Source of the DNA: Scytonema hofmannii PCC 7110 | GTDB lineage: Bacteria > Cyanobacteriota > Cyanobacteriia > Cyanobacteriales > Nostocaceae | Reading direction: 5' to 3' | Length of the DNA stretch: 64,000 nucleotides | NCBI RefSeq assembly: GCF_000346485.2 | Contig: NZ_KQ976354.1 | Coordinates: forward strand, 10,932,341 to 10,996,340 | Part shown: one piece after another, positions 35,529 through 43,784 of the stretch | Layout: every line of letters starts with the position of its first letter | Position numbering within the stretch: position 1 is the stretch's first letter | Notes under the pieces: model-generated | Seen by the model: the letters and a program-made list of their open reading frames with translations, nothing else | Told to the model about the DNA's origin: nothing | Database searches by the model: none | Translations under genes and position numbers: made by a program

Positions 35529-36410
35529 TCAGAATAACTGACGCAAATCATCTGGACTATTCACAGTTTTAATAGCTTGCTGAATGGTCTTTAACTGCTC
35601 TAAATTGGTAATTTGAGAAATTTCTGGCATCATTTGTAATGCTTGTGTACCAAATTTCATTTCTAGAAGCATTTCAATACTTGATAATCTCTCCTCTCGC
35701 CGTCCGCGTTCCTCGCCGCGTACTTCCCCACGTGCTTCCCCACGTGCTTCCCCCTCTTTTAATATTTCCTGATACCATGGAGACTCTCTCAAAACTGCCA
35801 TGTCCCACCTCATGATTTGTTGAACTAATGCACTGTCTAATACAAAACTAGCAAAAAACGCTAAAACCGTTTCTAACTGACTTAACCGTTCATCAGTACG
35901 CAGAATTTGCAAAGCTTTTTGTATGGTGGCTCGTTCTGCACCACCTTTGAGTATTGGTACAAAGGGAAGTAAAGATACCAAAGATTGTTGAAATACAATT
36001 TCCACATCCACTTCCCACAGATTTATCACCTGATAATCTTGTCGCGCTTGTAAACCTGCAAAGTTGGATTGAAAGCTTGTGGGAATTTTCACATTACCTT
36101 CTTTGAGAATGTTGATGAGTACCGGATATGTCGGAAGATCGTATTTTTCTTCCGCTAACGCCGCATAAGCCCGTATTCGTTTGGGCAGATTTGTTTTGTA
36201 GCGCAATTGTAACTCATTGAGAACGAGAAATTCTCCATACTCAGGACTTTGAACGCGGATTAAGACATCATTTTCCCGACTAATCCATTGAAATTCTGAG
36301 TTAATAATCTCTTTGACTTCAAGGTTGGGAAGTTGAGTCACCCATTTGACCCAATTATCAGATGCAAGGCTTATTAGTTTCTTGGTGCTGATGTCAGCAG
36401 ATTGTGCCAT
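35529..36410 (-). CDS. Rpn-family PD-(D/E)XK nuclease/putative transposase
   Basis: 293 residues. The Rpn/YhgA-like nuclease core is visible: EFQWISRENDVLIRVQSPEY (Asp), then FLVLNELQLRY (Glu-x-Gln, the family variant of E-x-K), followed by PKRIRAYAALAEEKYDLPTYP. A helical region and a low-complexity GEARGEARGEVRGEERG run follow. The C-terminal DUF4351-like part (MLLEMKFGTQALQMMPEISQ) is also duplicated at 34600. Rpn proteins are DNA endonucleases that promote recombination. The gene is preceded by an STRR-containing spacer and is probably transcribed alone. Confidence 0.85.
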   Translation of the reverse strand: MAQSADISTKKLISLASDNWVKWVTQLPNLEVKEIINSEFQWISRENDVLIRVQSPEYGEFLVLNELQLRYKTNLPKRIRAYAALAEEKYDLPTYPVLINILKEGNVKIPTSFQSNFAGLQARQDYQVINLWEVDVEIVFQQSLVSLLPFVPILKGGAERATIQKALQILRTDERLSQLETVLAFFASFVLDSALVQQIMRWDMAVLRESPWYQEILKEGEARGEARGEVRGEERGRREERLSSIEMLLEMKFGTQALQMMPEISQITNLEQLKTIQQAIKTVNSPDDLRQLF

Positions 36411-36765
36411 GGAGAAAACTCACGTATTATTTTAATCACACATTTTAGTGATTATAAGTAATAATTCGCAAAGCTGACGAAAATGCGATCGCCTTGTCCG
36501 CAATATTCCCTTTCTAAGGGGAGGGTTAGGGTGGGGTATGAATTTCCAGTTCCCTCCCCCCTACTCCCCACTCCCCACTCCCCACTCCCTATTTTCAAGC
36601 TAGTAGACAGTATCGCCCAAAGAACCTACAATACTAGTATTTGGAGTAGATTTACTCATTGCTGAATTTTCCCCAGCATAGTAAAGACATTCAGGTGATT
36701 TCCCCAAGAGCGGGAATCGCTACTATTAAAATCAGAAAGTCTTTAGAGTAGAGGGTAACAAACAC
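36411..36765. other. Intergenic region with STRR repeat
   Basis: No gene before the small peptide at 36766. Contains CCCCACTCCCCACTCCC-type heptamers at about 36549-36590 (complementary orientation to 13232) and a GGGGAGGGTTAGGGTGGGG stretch. Confidence 0.6.
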
Positions 36766-36888
36766 ATGGATGTCAAGCTGATTTTAGCCGCTTTAACAGT
36801 TGTTTTCACAATTTCGTGCTTGATCTTTGGTACGAAGAATGGATTTTATGACTCAGATAACTATCATGGCAACGGCTCTGCTCATTAA
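36766..36888 (+). CDS. Small one-helix membrane peptide, NdhP-like
   Basis: 40 residues: MDVKLILAALTVVFTIS, then CLIFGTKNGFYDSDNYHGNG and SAH. One N-terminal transmembrane helix and a conserved hydrophilic tail. This tail is strongly conserved in cyanobacteria, and I recall the family as the small NDH-1 subunit NdhP, which helps keep NDH-1 complexes active in cyclic electron flow in the thylakoid. The assignment rests on memory of a short sequence and is moderate. AGAGGGTAAC upstream gives a ribosome-binding site. Confidence 0.55.
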   Translation: MDVKLILAALTVVFTISCLIFGTKNGFYDSDNYHGNGSAH

Positions 36889-37170
36889 TTTTTCCATCGC
36901 ATTAAGACCATCGCTAACCGTCTTAAGCTTAAAATTTGATTAAGTTTCATTACCGATTTTTTTTGAACCTAGGGCAAGTTTGGTATAGACTCTATAGGCG
37001 AGTAAAAGCCATTTCAATGGGATGGGCATGTCTAACTGAGCTTGCAAGTGACTCTCTGTGGATGGGTTTACCTTCCACAGTTTCTGTCTATAAAGCACCT
37101 AAGTGTCTTCCCCTACAAATATTGGCTTTTGGCGATTGGCTAAAAACACGAAATTAGAGGGGAGGCAAAA

Positions 37171-38835
37171 ATGAGCGATCGCCTATCACCATCCTCTGGA
37201 TCTGACACAAGGGGTACAGCGAGTGAGTTGGAATGTTTGCCATATGGCGTCCACCATGATAATGAAGGCGTTTGCTTGTTGGTGCGAATGGGACCACACC
37301 GCATTCTGCTTGATTGTGGCTTGACGGATATCTCTCCCCTAGCAAAATCGTTGAAAAAACCAGCACGTCGGGGTAGCACGCCTCTACCAGCAGATTTAGT
37401 TCTCATCAGTCACGCCCATCCAGACCATACTAGGGGGTTGTTGGCACTTCATAAAGCATTTCCACTTTTACCGATATACGCCAGCGAAGTCACCAGTAAA
37501 TTACTACCCCTGAGTTGGCTAGACCAAGATACTGAGGATATTCCTGCTTTTTGTCAGGCATTACCCCTACGTTCACCTGTGGAATTTAAAGATGGTTTGG
37601 TAGCAGAGTTGTTCCCCGCAGGTCATCTTCCTGGGGCTGTAGCAATTCTTCTTACATACACGACTGCACAGCGTTCTTACAAACTTTTGTATACGGGAGA
37701 TTTTTTCCTATCTAACTCTCGATTAGTCGAAGGTTTGCGTTTGGAGGAATTGCGGGGTTTAGAGTTGGATGTCCTGATTGTTGAAGGGAGTTATGGAACT
37801 TCCCGCCACCCTCACCGGCGCAGCCAAGAGAACCAGCTAGCCGAAAGAATCAATCGAGCGATCGCAGAGCGAACCTCAGTGATTATACCGACCTCAACTT
37901 TGGGATTGGGTCAAGAATTACTCATGCTATTACGCAGCCATCATCATTTTACCGGACGGGATTTAGATATTTGGGTTGATGGAACTGTTGCTCTTGGGTG
38001 TGACGCTTACCTGGAACTTCTACCTCATTTTCCCGCCTCAGTCCAAAACTTTGCTCGCCATCAACCACTGTTTTGGGATGAACGAATACGTCCTCGCGTG
38101 CGTCGCTTGCAGTCAGAACAGCGTTCCCATATTGGTCATTCTCCTTGTATTATCCTGACAGACGCTGATGCCGATTTACAAGAGTACTGCTTTCCTGGAA
38201 CAGGTCCTTGGTTAACTCTCTTCCCAGAAAAAACCAATATAAAAATTGATAACCGATTCTCGGAACTCACCAATATAGAAACTTACCTACTGGCTCAACA
38301 CAGTGATGGTCCGGGTACTACCCAACTCATTCACAATTTGCGACCGCAACACGTTGTTTTTGTCCACGGTTCCTCGGCATACCTAGCCGATTTAACCAGT
38401 TTAGAAGAGTTGCAAAACCGCTACCATCTCCATTCGCCAAATCCGGGGATTTTGGTAGAGTTACCAATTGGCGAAACTTTTTTACAGCCAGCACCTCCAG
38501 AAACTAATTATGAAGGCGAACTGACCGAACTAGCATCTGTTGTTACAATAACCCTTCCCGATGCGATCGCCGCCGATCCCCGTTGGCGACAATTTGCCGA
38601 CACAGGTTTAATTGAAGCCCGTTGGCAAGGAGAAGAACTTGTGTTGCGAGGGCTAACACAAAGAGAACTCCTCAATCAGAATAGCGATCGGCCTACATGG
38701 TCTGATGTTGATTGCTGTGGTACCTGCCGACATCAAAGGGGACAGAGGTGTTGGAATCCCTCGTCCCCGTTATACAACTTCAAGGTAACTCTTGAAGGTT
38801 ATTGCCCCGCCTTTGAGCGAAATAATGATGGTTAG
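37171..38835 (+). CDS. MBL-fold metallo-hydrolase, beta-CASP-like
   Basis: 554 residues. The metallo-beta-lactamase motif LISHAHPDHTRG (HxHxDH, about 79-90) and LYTGDF give the di-metal site; FPAGHLPGAV is the third motif. A beta-CASP-type nuclease half follows (IIPTSTLGLGQEL, VVFVHGSSAY), so an RNA-processing exonuclease or endonuclease role is likely. The C-terminus carries an extra cysteine cluster (VDCCGTCRHQRGQRCWNPSS and YCPAF) that could bind zinc. It is a conserved cyanobacterial protein of unknown substrate. AGGGGAGGCAAAA upstream of ATG 37171 is a strong ribosome-binding site. The stop codon is in the heptamer repeat that follows. Confidence 0.85.
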   Translation: MSDRLSPSSGSDTRGTASELECLPYGVHHDNEGVCLLVRMGPHRILLDCGLTDISPLAKSLKKPARRGSTPLPADLVLISHAHPDHTRGLLALHKAFPLLPIYASEVTSKLLPLSWLDQDTEDIPAFCQALPLRSPVEFKDGLVAELFPAGHLPGAVAILLTYTTAQRSYKLLYTGDFFLSNSRLVEGLRLEELRGLELDVLIVEGSYGTSRHPHRRSQENQLAERINRAIAERTSVIIPTSTLGLGQELLMLLRSHHHFTGRDLDIWVDGTVALGCDAYLELLPHFPASVQNFARHQPLFWDERIRPRVRRLQSEQRSHIGHSPCIILTDADADLQEYCFPGTGPWLTLFPEKTNIKIDNRFSELTNIETYLLAQHSDGPGTTQLIHNLRPQHVVFVHGSSAYLADLTSLEELQNRYHLHSPNPGILVELPIGETFLQPAPPETNYEGELTELASVVTITLPDAIAADPRWRQFADTGLIEARWQGEELVLRGLTQRELLNQNSDRPTWSDVDCCGTCRHQRGQRCWNPSSPLYNFKVTLEGYCPAFERNNDG

Positions 38836-38940
38836 TTGTTAGTTGTTAGTTGTTAGTTGTTAGTTGTTAGTTGTTAGTTGTTAGTTGTTAGTTGTTAGTT
38901 GTGGACTACTAACCGCCAACCACTAACCACTAACCACTAA
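38833..38940. repeat. TTAGTTG heptamer array with inverted partner
   Basis: About ten tandem TTAGTTG units, then CCACTAA-type units in inverse orientation. The array can fold into a long hairpin between two convergent genes and overlaps the stop of the MBL gene. A shorter copy is at 41555-41640. Confidence 0.85.
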
Positions 38941-39252
38941 CTAATCTGGATTTGAATCAGTAAAGCGATTGCGGATGCGTTCTGCTTCTGGACAGTCTTC
39001 TGTTAGAAGAGGTTCGACATTCCCACGGGGGACTGATGCTAGCTTTTGAGTAACAGCACCAATGCTTTCAAGGCGAACCATTTCTTCCCAAGAGCAGACC
39101 TCATCTTCTTCTTCTGTTTCGTAACGGAGGGTGACTAAATCTCCCTCAATATCGATGATACGGGCGCGTTCAATCCAGCGTTGCTGGTCCCGCAAGAACA
39201 CGCATACCTCCCGCCCATCACAACAAAGCTGATAAATCTTGCGGTGTAGCAT
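38941..39252 (-). CDS. DUF6679 family conserved cyanobacterial protein
   Basis: 103 residues. The highly conserved core VFLRDQQRWIERARIIDIEG, LVTLRYETEEEDE and CSWEEMVRLESIG matches DUF6679, a family found across cyanobacteria. The beta-rich N-terminal half suggests a small SH3-like domain. Function is unknown. It is probably soluble. Convergent with the MBL gene; the repeat array lies directly at its 3' end. Confidence 0.8.
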   Translation of the reverse strand: MLHRKIYQLCCDGREVCVFLRDQQRWIERARIIDIEGDLVTLRYETEEEDEVCSWEEMVRLESIGAVTQKLASVPRGNVEPLLTEDCPEAERIRNRFTDSNPD

Positions 39253-39818
39253 CTATTGCTTCTGCCTTTTTAAATCTAGTTAAATCTGTCAACATTTGGG
39301 TTTTCCCGAGTTTGTGACACCTTTTTTAGGTTCGTACAACGTTCCCAATTTGAAGTGTCTTTCCTGACCCAAGCCAAAGACTGATTTGTAGTTTTTTAGC
39401 TATGTGGGCTTTATGGGTCATAAAGTTTGCTGTTACTGTACCAGCTAAACTCAATCCTAGTCGGGGTGATTCAAAAAATGTTTACTTCATAGAAGTCACA
39501 TAATTCCGGATTTACCCCAATTTGGTTAAAAGACTCAGGGGAGCCCTGTTTACCATTATGTAATAAAAGATACTCCACAACAAAAGGTAATTGCGGTTGC
39601 TTTAGTTGCCTACTTGTAATCATTGGCATCCTTAGGAACTCTAGGGACTTTGCTTTACTTTTACCCCTATATAGTTGATCTTAGCTTATTCTCTTGTAAC
39701 CTTCACGCCTTTTCACCAAACAACACCTTGAATAGTTCTTTTTTTTTACTTGCTACCCAATCTAAATTATGTTTCCTATTCTCAACAATTCATCACCCAC
39801 TCGTCTCCCCAGCAATAA
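39253..39818. other. Intergenic region, nothing recognised
   Basis: 566 bp, AT-rich with stop codons in all frames; no RNA gene or coding sequence can be supported. GGGTGATTCAAAAAATG (39463-) resembles GGGTGATTCAAAAAACAGG at 46628. Confidence 0.5.
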
Positions 39819-40040
39819 TTAGCTGATTGCATTGTACACGAGAAACTCTAAAGGCATAGCTTTATGCGAGGACGATTCTCGTTTAATCCGACCAACGCGA
39901 ACTGCATCATATAAATCTGATAGGGCTATCAAATCTTTTGATTGATAACTTCTTGTTGTTAGCACCTGGTAAAGAAGACCTTCAGATTCAACACTAAGGC
40001 ATCCGGTTTGGAAAGCAGATTCAACGAGTGTGCGGATCAT
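39819..40040 (-). CDS. Small conserved cyanobacterial protein
   Basis: 73 residues, MIRTLVESAFQTGCLSVESE then GLLYQVLTTRSYQSKDLIAL. I recall close matches in many cyanobacterial genomes as hypothetical proteins. Helical, soluble, no motif. No function can be given. Start ATG 40040. Confidence 0.6.
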   Translation of the reverse strand: MIRTLVESAFQTGCLSVESEGLLYQVLTTRSYQSKDLIALSDLYDAVRVGRIKRESSSHKAMPLEFLVYNAIS

Positions 40041-40753
40041 GTGATTGGAGTAGGTGTTGGTGAATTCTTCCCTCCACTGTGGCTTATTTTAGTTTCTTGC
40101 GATTTGATGCAGATCTGCCTATCTTTGTGATTTTTTATGGAGTTTTTTTGTGATTAAAATCACACTAAGTTGATATTCAGGCTAATTCTCATTATACCTC
40201 ATTTTATTTCAATCATCATAAGCAAAGCATACACAACCCTACAGCTATACACTGTAATATTTCTGATTTTTTAATTATTTATTTATACTACACCATTTAA
40301 AGTTTTTACTGATAAAATCTGTTTTTACATTACCAGAGCGCCAGTACATTAGTCAGCGTGGAGGCAAAAAACTTATTTTCCAATTCTGCTGGGTTATTTG
40401 TTATGACTGTACTGGCGATCTAGAAGCTCAAATATTGCTCCTCGTTGTCCGAGTTCTAGTAGAATTGCCTCAGTAAGCCCCCAACACAACTAGAATTGAG
40501 CATTTTTTACTTCTGATAAATTAGAATACCAAGAAATATAAGATAATTCTCTTTAAATAAGAATAAAGTATTTTCTTATTAGTGTGTTATTTACATGAAT
40601 TAAATAACTGGGTCTATTTTTATCTAAAAGCCTGCGATCGCAAGTACTTAAGTTGTTATAGATATTAACGTAAAAACAAATCATTTTTTTCAAGATATTG
40701 TAAACCGCAGTTAAAGTTTGTTAAAAACGGAACACATATTTTTACGACATTTA
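40041..40753. other. Long intergenic region with a MITE
   Basis: 713 bp, AT-rich. Contains only the MITE at 40333-40423 and a GCGATCGC site at 40636. No coding sequence is seen. Confidence 0.6.
40333..40423. mobile_element. MITE-like element, CTAGAGC family, short version
   Basis: 91 bp with inverted ends CCAGAGCGCCAGTACATTAG and the complement of TCTAGATCGCCAGTACAGTC. TGGAGGCAAAAAA matches the inner part of the 15340-15466 element in inverse orientation. Confidence 0.7.
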
Positions 40754-41554
40754 TCAAAGAAATAAGCGAAAATCCTCATCTTTATGACTCAACTGCACCC
40801 ACTCTATGTTTAAAGCTTGTAACTTTTGTACCAAGCGATCGCATGCAGGGCGTTCTGTTGCGTAATGTCCGGCATCAATTAAAATGAGATTGCGATCGCG
40901 ACTTTCTTGGAACTGGTGAAACTTACAATCAGAAGTTAAGTAAGCTTGAGCACCTGTTTTAAGAACCGCCGAAATAAAACTAGCACCCGAACCACCTAAA
41001 ACCGCAACTCTTGAAATCACCTGCTCTAAATCTTCTGTAGGCGAGAAAATCAGATGAGGTGGTGCTAGTTTAGATTGGATTGTTGTCAGTAAATTCTTTA
41101 AAGTAAGAGATGGGATAAGATTTCCCACGCGTCCATATCCCAGACTTGATTGAGTTGTGACGACAGGAGAGACGTGCTGAAGGTCTAAAATTTGAGCCAA
41201 AACATCAGCCGTTCCATCCTCGACCTGATCAAAGTTGGTATGGGCGCTATAAATACCAACATTATGAGTAAATGCTAATCGCACCATTTCACTGACAGCA
41301 TCGCCAGTGCGTAGGGACTTAGGTGGAGTAAAAATCAAAGGATGGTGAGCAAAAATCAGATTCACAGGGATACCCGCATTGCGTAAAGCGAGTGCTTCTT
41401 GCATTACCGCCAAAGTAGGTGTTAAACACACTAGAACTCGTGCGCTTTCCTGCAACACCCCAGGCTCAACTTGCCAACCGCAATTATCCCAATTTTCCTG
41501 CCAAGCTGGATTTGCCCATTCTTCAAACCAAGCTATTAAGTCTGTAATTTTCAT
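40754..41554 (-). CDS. Nif3-like dinuclear metal-centre protein
   Basis: 266 residues. Nif3/DUF34 family: DNCGWQVE near the start, LIFAHHPLIF (metal-binding His pair), IYSAHTNFDQVEDGTADVL, and the C-terminal IDAGHYATERPA supply the conserved His/Asp/Glu ligands of the bimetal site. The family may act as GTP cyclohydrolase I-like or metal-chaperone proteins, but function is unsettled. The start ATG 41554 directly abuts a TTAGTTG heptamer array, so no ordinary ribosome-binding site is seen. Confidence 0.9.
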   Translation of the reverse strand: MKITDLIAWFEEWANPAWQENWDNCGWQVEPGVLQESARVLVCLTPTLAVMQEALALRNAGIPVNLIFAHHPLIFTPPKSLRTGDAVSEMVRLAFTHNVGIYSAHTNFDQVEDGTADVLAQILDLQHVSPVVTTQSSLGYGRVGNLIPSLTLKNLLTTIQSKLAPPHLIFSPTEDLEQVISRVAVLGGSGASFISAVLKTGAQAYLTSDCKFHQFQESRDRNLILIDAGHYATERPACDRLVQKLQALNIEWVQLSHKDEDFRLFL

Positions 41555-41640
41555 TAGTTGTTAGTTGTTAGTTGTTAGTTGTTAGTTGTTGTTCAACAAT
41601 ACTACTATCTACGATCTACTAACCACTATCTACTAACCAC
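41555..41640. repeat. TTAGTTG heptamer array between Nif3-like and YjbQ genes
   Basis: About five TTAGTTG units followed by CTACTAACCACTATC units. It fills the whole space between the two same-strand genes. Confidence 0.8.
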
Positions 41641-41643
41641 TAT

Positions 41644-42057
41644 CTACCCAAAAACATGAACAACCAACTCTCTGACATGACTTCTTTGTCTGTGTTCCCA
41701 TACATAAATTCCTTGCCAAGTACCCAAGACCAAATGACCATTATTTATAGGTATATTTTCTGAAGTGTGAGTTATGGCTGTGCGGATGTGTGCTGGCATA
41801 TCATCGGGACCTTCAGTATCATGGATGTAACGAGCAGATTCTGGCGCAAGTTTTGCCATAAAGTTTTCTAAATCCTTAAGTACATCAGGATCTGCGTTTT
41901 CTTGAATAAGCAAACTGGCTGAGGTGTGGCGTAAAAACAAGGTACATAGACCTGTTTCAACGCCTGATTCGGCAACTATAGCTTCAATTTTAGACGTGAT
42001 GTTGTGTAAAGATTTACCAGTAGTAGATACTCTAAGTAGCTTTTGGTAATGTGGCAT
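41644..42057 (-). CDS. YjbQ (UPF0047) family protein
   Basis: 137 residues, complete: TLFLRHTSASLLIQENADPD, then YIHDTEGPDDMPAHIRTAIT and GTWQGIYVWEHRQRSHVREL. YjbQ proteins are small trimeric metal-binding enzymes with reported weak thiamine-phosphate synthase activity; the physiological role is unclear. Probably co-directional with the Nif3-like gene but separated by a repeat array. Confidence 0.9.
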   Translation of the reverse strand: MPHYQKLLRVSTTGKSLHNITSKIEAIVAESGVETGLCTLFLRHTSASLLIQENADPDVLKDLENFMAKLAPESARYIHDTEGPDDMPAHIRTAITHTSENIPINNGHLVLGTWQGIYVWEHRQRSHVRELVVHVFG

Positions 42058-42067
42058 TGTTATTAGT

Positions 42068-42130
42068 CACTGATCGCTGGTCACTGGTCACTGGTCACTG
42101 GTCACTGGTCACTGGTCACTGGTCACTGGT
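42068..42130. repeat. TCACTGG heptamer array
   Basis: About eight tandem TCACTGG/ GGTCACT units, overlapping the last codons of the small gene at 42109. Confidence 0.85.
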
Positions 42131-42294
42131 TCGACTTCGCTATCTAGCCATGGAGAGTTAAAGTGAGTCCACGGAAGGATAGGCTTATTTGGTAAGTTGG
42201 GGGTTAAGACTGTGATATTTGCTGGATCGGGTTTTGGCAAACGCAAGCCTCTAACCTTAGACTCCTTATCATTAAATTGTTGAGATGAACTCAT
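42109..42294 (-). CDS. Small hypothetical protein
   Basis: 61 residues from ATG 42294, MSSSQQFNDKESKVRGLRLP then KPDPANITVLTPNLPNKP. Not recognised. Its ATG overlaps the stop of the upstream gene (ATGA), so the two are translationally coupled. The last residues (EPVTSDQ) and the stop lie in the heptamer array, so the original end may have been replaced. Confidence 0.5.
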   Translation of the reverse strand: MSSSQQFNDKESKVRGLRLPKPDPANITVLTPNLPNKPILPWTHFNSPWLDSEVEPVTSDQ

Positions 42295-42584
42295 AAATTT
42301 TGTTGTAGATTGGGTATAAAATAAACAGCTACTACGTGTAGCAAAGCAACTAAGGCAAGTCCCCAAGTAACACCAGCAGCATAGAACAAAGATAGAGAGA
42401 TGTCATTCAATGGCTGCTTGTTAGCATTATATGTCTCTACCAAGTTAACTATCATCTGTAATTGATATTCTTCAGGCTGCATTGTTAGCAAAATTTGCCG
42501 TTCTTCCTTCTGCTTATCCAAAACTCGACGCACATCTTGAGAGGCTAAGCTCAAAGTCAAGGTTGATAGATGTTGTGGTTCCAT
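42291..42584 (-). CDS. Small membrane protein, hypothetical
   Basis: 97 residues from ATG 42584; the in-frame sequence upstream of it is a TTGGATTT repeat, not protein. The first about 65 residues are soluble and helical (LSLASQDVRRVLDKQKEERQ). A transmembrane helix YAAGVTWGLALVALLHVVAV lies near the C-terminus. Coupled by an ATGA overlap to the following small gene. Not recognised. Confidence 0.6.
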   Translation of the reverse strand: MEPQHLSTLTLSLASQDVRRVLDKQKEERQILLTMQPEEYQLQMIVNLVETYNANKQPLNDISLSLFYAAGVTWGLALVALLHVVAVYFIPNLQQNL

Positions 42585-42587
42585 TAG

Positions 42588-42716
42588 ATTTTGGATTTTG
42601 GATTTTGGATTTTGGATTTTGGATTGGGTAATAAGCATCAGCGATTGCCTCTACACCCCCCACTCCCTCCCTCACTCCCCCCCCACTCCCTACTCCCTAC
42701 TCCCTACTCCCTAGAA
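42588..42716. repeat. TTTTGGA repeats and STRR heptamers
   Basis: 42588-42625 has tandem GGATTTT units (complementary form at 56976-57010). 42657-42716 has CTCCCCCC / CTCCCTA heptamers. They fill the space to the glycosyltransferase stop. Confidence 0.8.
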
Positions 42717-43784
42717 ATAATCAATCACAGCATTGGCTATAACTTCATTCCCATCCTTGGCAATGGGTTGAGATTGCTTTGGTGGGTGAGGTGGTTGGTT
42801 GAGAAAATCCCAAGTTCCTTGGAAAAATTTTGATGGAGTCAGAATCTGATGATGGTTGTAGTTAGCAATACCATCGATTAGAAAAGCAGCCTCTGCAAAA
42901 TCATCACGGGTGACTGAAACAATAGGCAATCCCAATTTGGTTGCTTCCGCAAAAGTACTGAAGCCCGGTTTGGAAACAACTCGCCCGCAAACAGGCATAA
43001 AATCCACGGGACGGTACTTTCGGTCACTGACTGGAATTATGTTAGGCAATTGGGGAGCTAATTTATCAAAGATAATAAATTGCCAATCGGGGAACTGTTG
43101 CAGATTGTCATAGGGAATTTGTTGCAAACCCAATCCGCCGAAGGTGAGTAGGATAGTTTTTTCTGTTGGGGCTGTAATTCCCCAGGTAGAACGCACTTCT
43201 TCTGGGGTATAACGGGGAGAACCGCCTGTTAATCCTGTATCTATGATGTTTCTAAAGGCACTCATTGGTTCATTGAATGGAAGACGATACAAGCGATCGC
43301 ATTTTGAGTAACAATCACTTATCCAATCAGCAATTTCTGTAAAGCTTCCACCCCAATCTCTATAAACAAAATCCCATCCAAAGTTACTGACTGTCCAGCA
43401 AGGTATACCTGCGGCTTTGGCGATTTCACTTGCAAGGAAGGGAACATCTGCCAAGACTAGCTGAACGCGATTTTGGCGGATAAAATTCACTTCAGAAGCA
43501 ATGATGGAATTTTTGTTTTTTTTGATCTCCAGTAATTTTTCCAAAGTAGCGACTTTATCCATCTGCAAACTATCCGCCTGCACTACACCTAAATCTAACG
43601 CACGGGGACGCTGGATAAAGTCGCCTTCAATATAGCAATCTAACAACCACCGTGGAGCCGTTGTCACCATAATCAGCAGAACTTCCGAGTATAACTTCTG
43701 AATGGTGGCGGCTACGGATGCAGTGCGGGTTGCATGGCCAAAGCCGTGATTGGTGATTGCTACGTATAAAGTGGGTCTTTCCAT
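42711..43784 (-). CDS. GT-B type glycosyltransferase (MurG-like fold)
   Basis: 357 residues from ATG 43784. Upstream in-frame sequence overlaps the aminotransferase gene and is a shadow. LYVAITNHGFGHATRTASVA is the typical glycine-rich N-terminal loop of GT-B enzymes. KTILLTFGGLGLQQ, then FMPVCGRVVSKPGFSTFAEA provide the donor-binding half. Substrate unknown; similar cyanobacterial proteins are annotated only as glycosyltransferase-like. It overlaps the end of the cystine-lyase gene by 25 bp, so the two are co-transcribed. Confidence 0.8.
   Translation of the reverse strand: MERPTLYVAITNHGFGHATRTASVAATIQKLYSEVLLIMVTTAPRWLLDCYIEGDFIQRPRALDLGVVQADSLQMDKVATLEKLLEIKKNKNSIIASEVNFIRQNRVQLVLADVPFLASEIAKAAGIPCWTVSNFGWDFVYRDWGGSFTEIADWISDCYSKCDRLYRLPFNEPMSAFRNIIDTGLTGGSPRYTPEEVRSTWGITAPTEKTILLTFGGLGLQQIPYDNLQQFPDWQFIIFDKLAPQLPNIIPVSDRKYRPVDFMPVCGRVVSKPGFSTFAEATKLGLPIVSVTRDDFAEAAFLIDGIANYNHHQILTPSKFFQGTWDFLNQPPHPPKQSQPIAKDGNEVIANAVIDYF

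Noticed and set aside
38833-38940. Regular repeats as a CRISPR array
   Set aside because: Units are 7 bp in tandem with no spacers, and no cas genes are present. The same applies to the arrays at 13232, 34403, 36549, 41555, 42068 and 42657.
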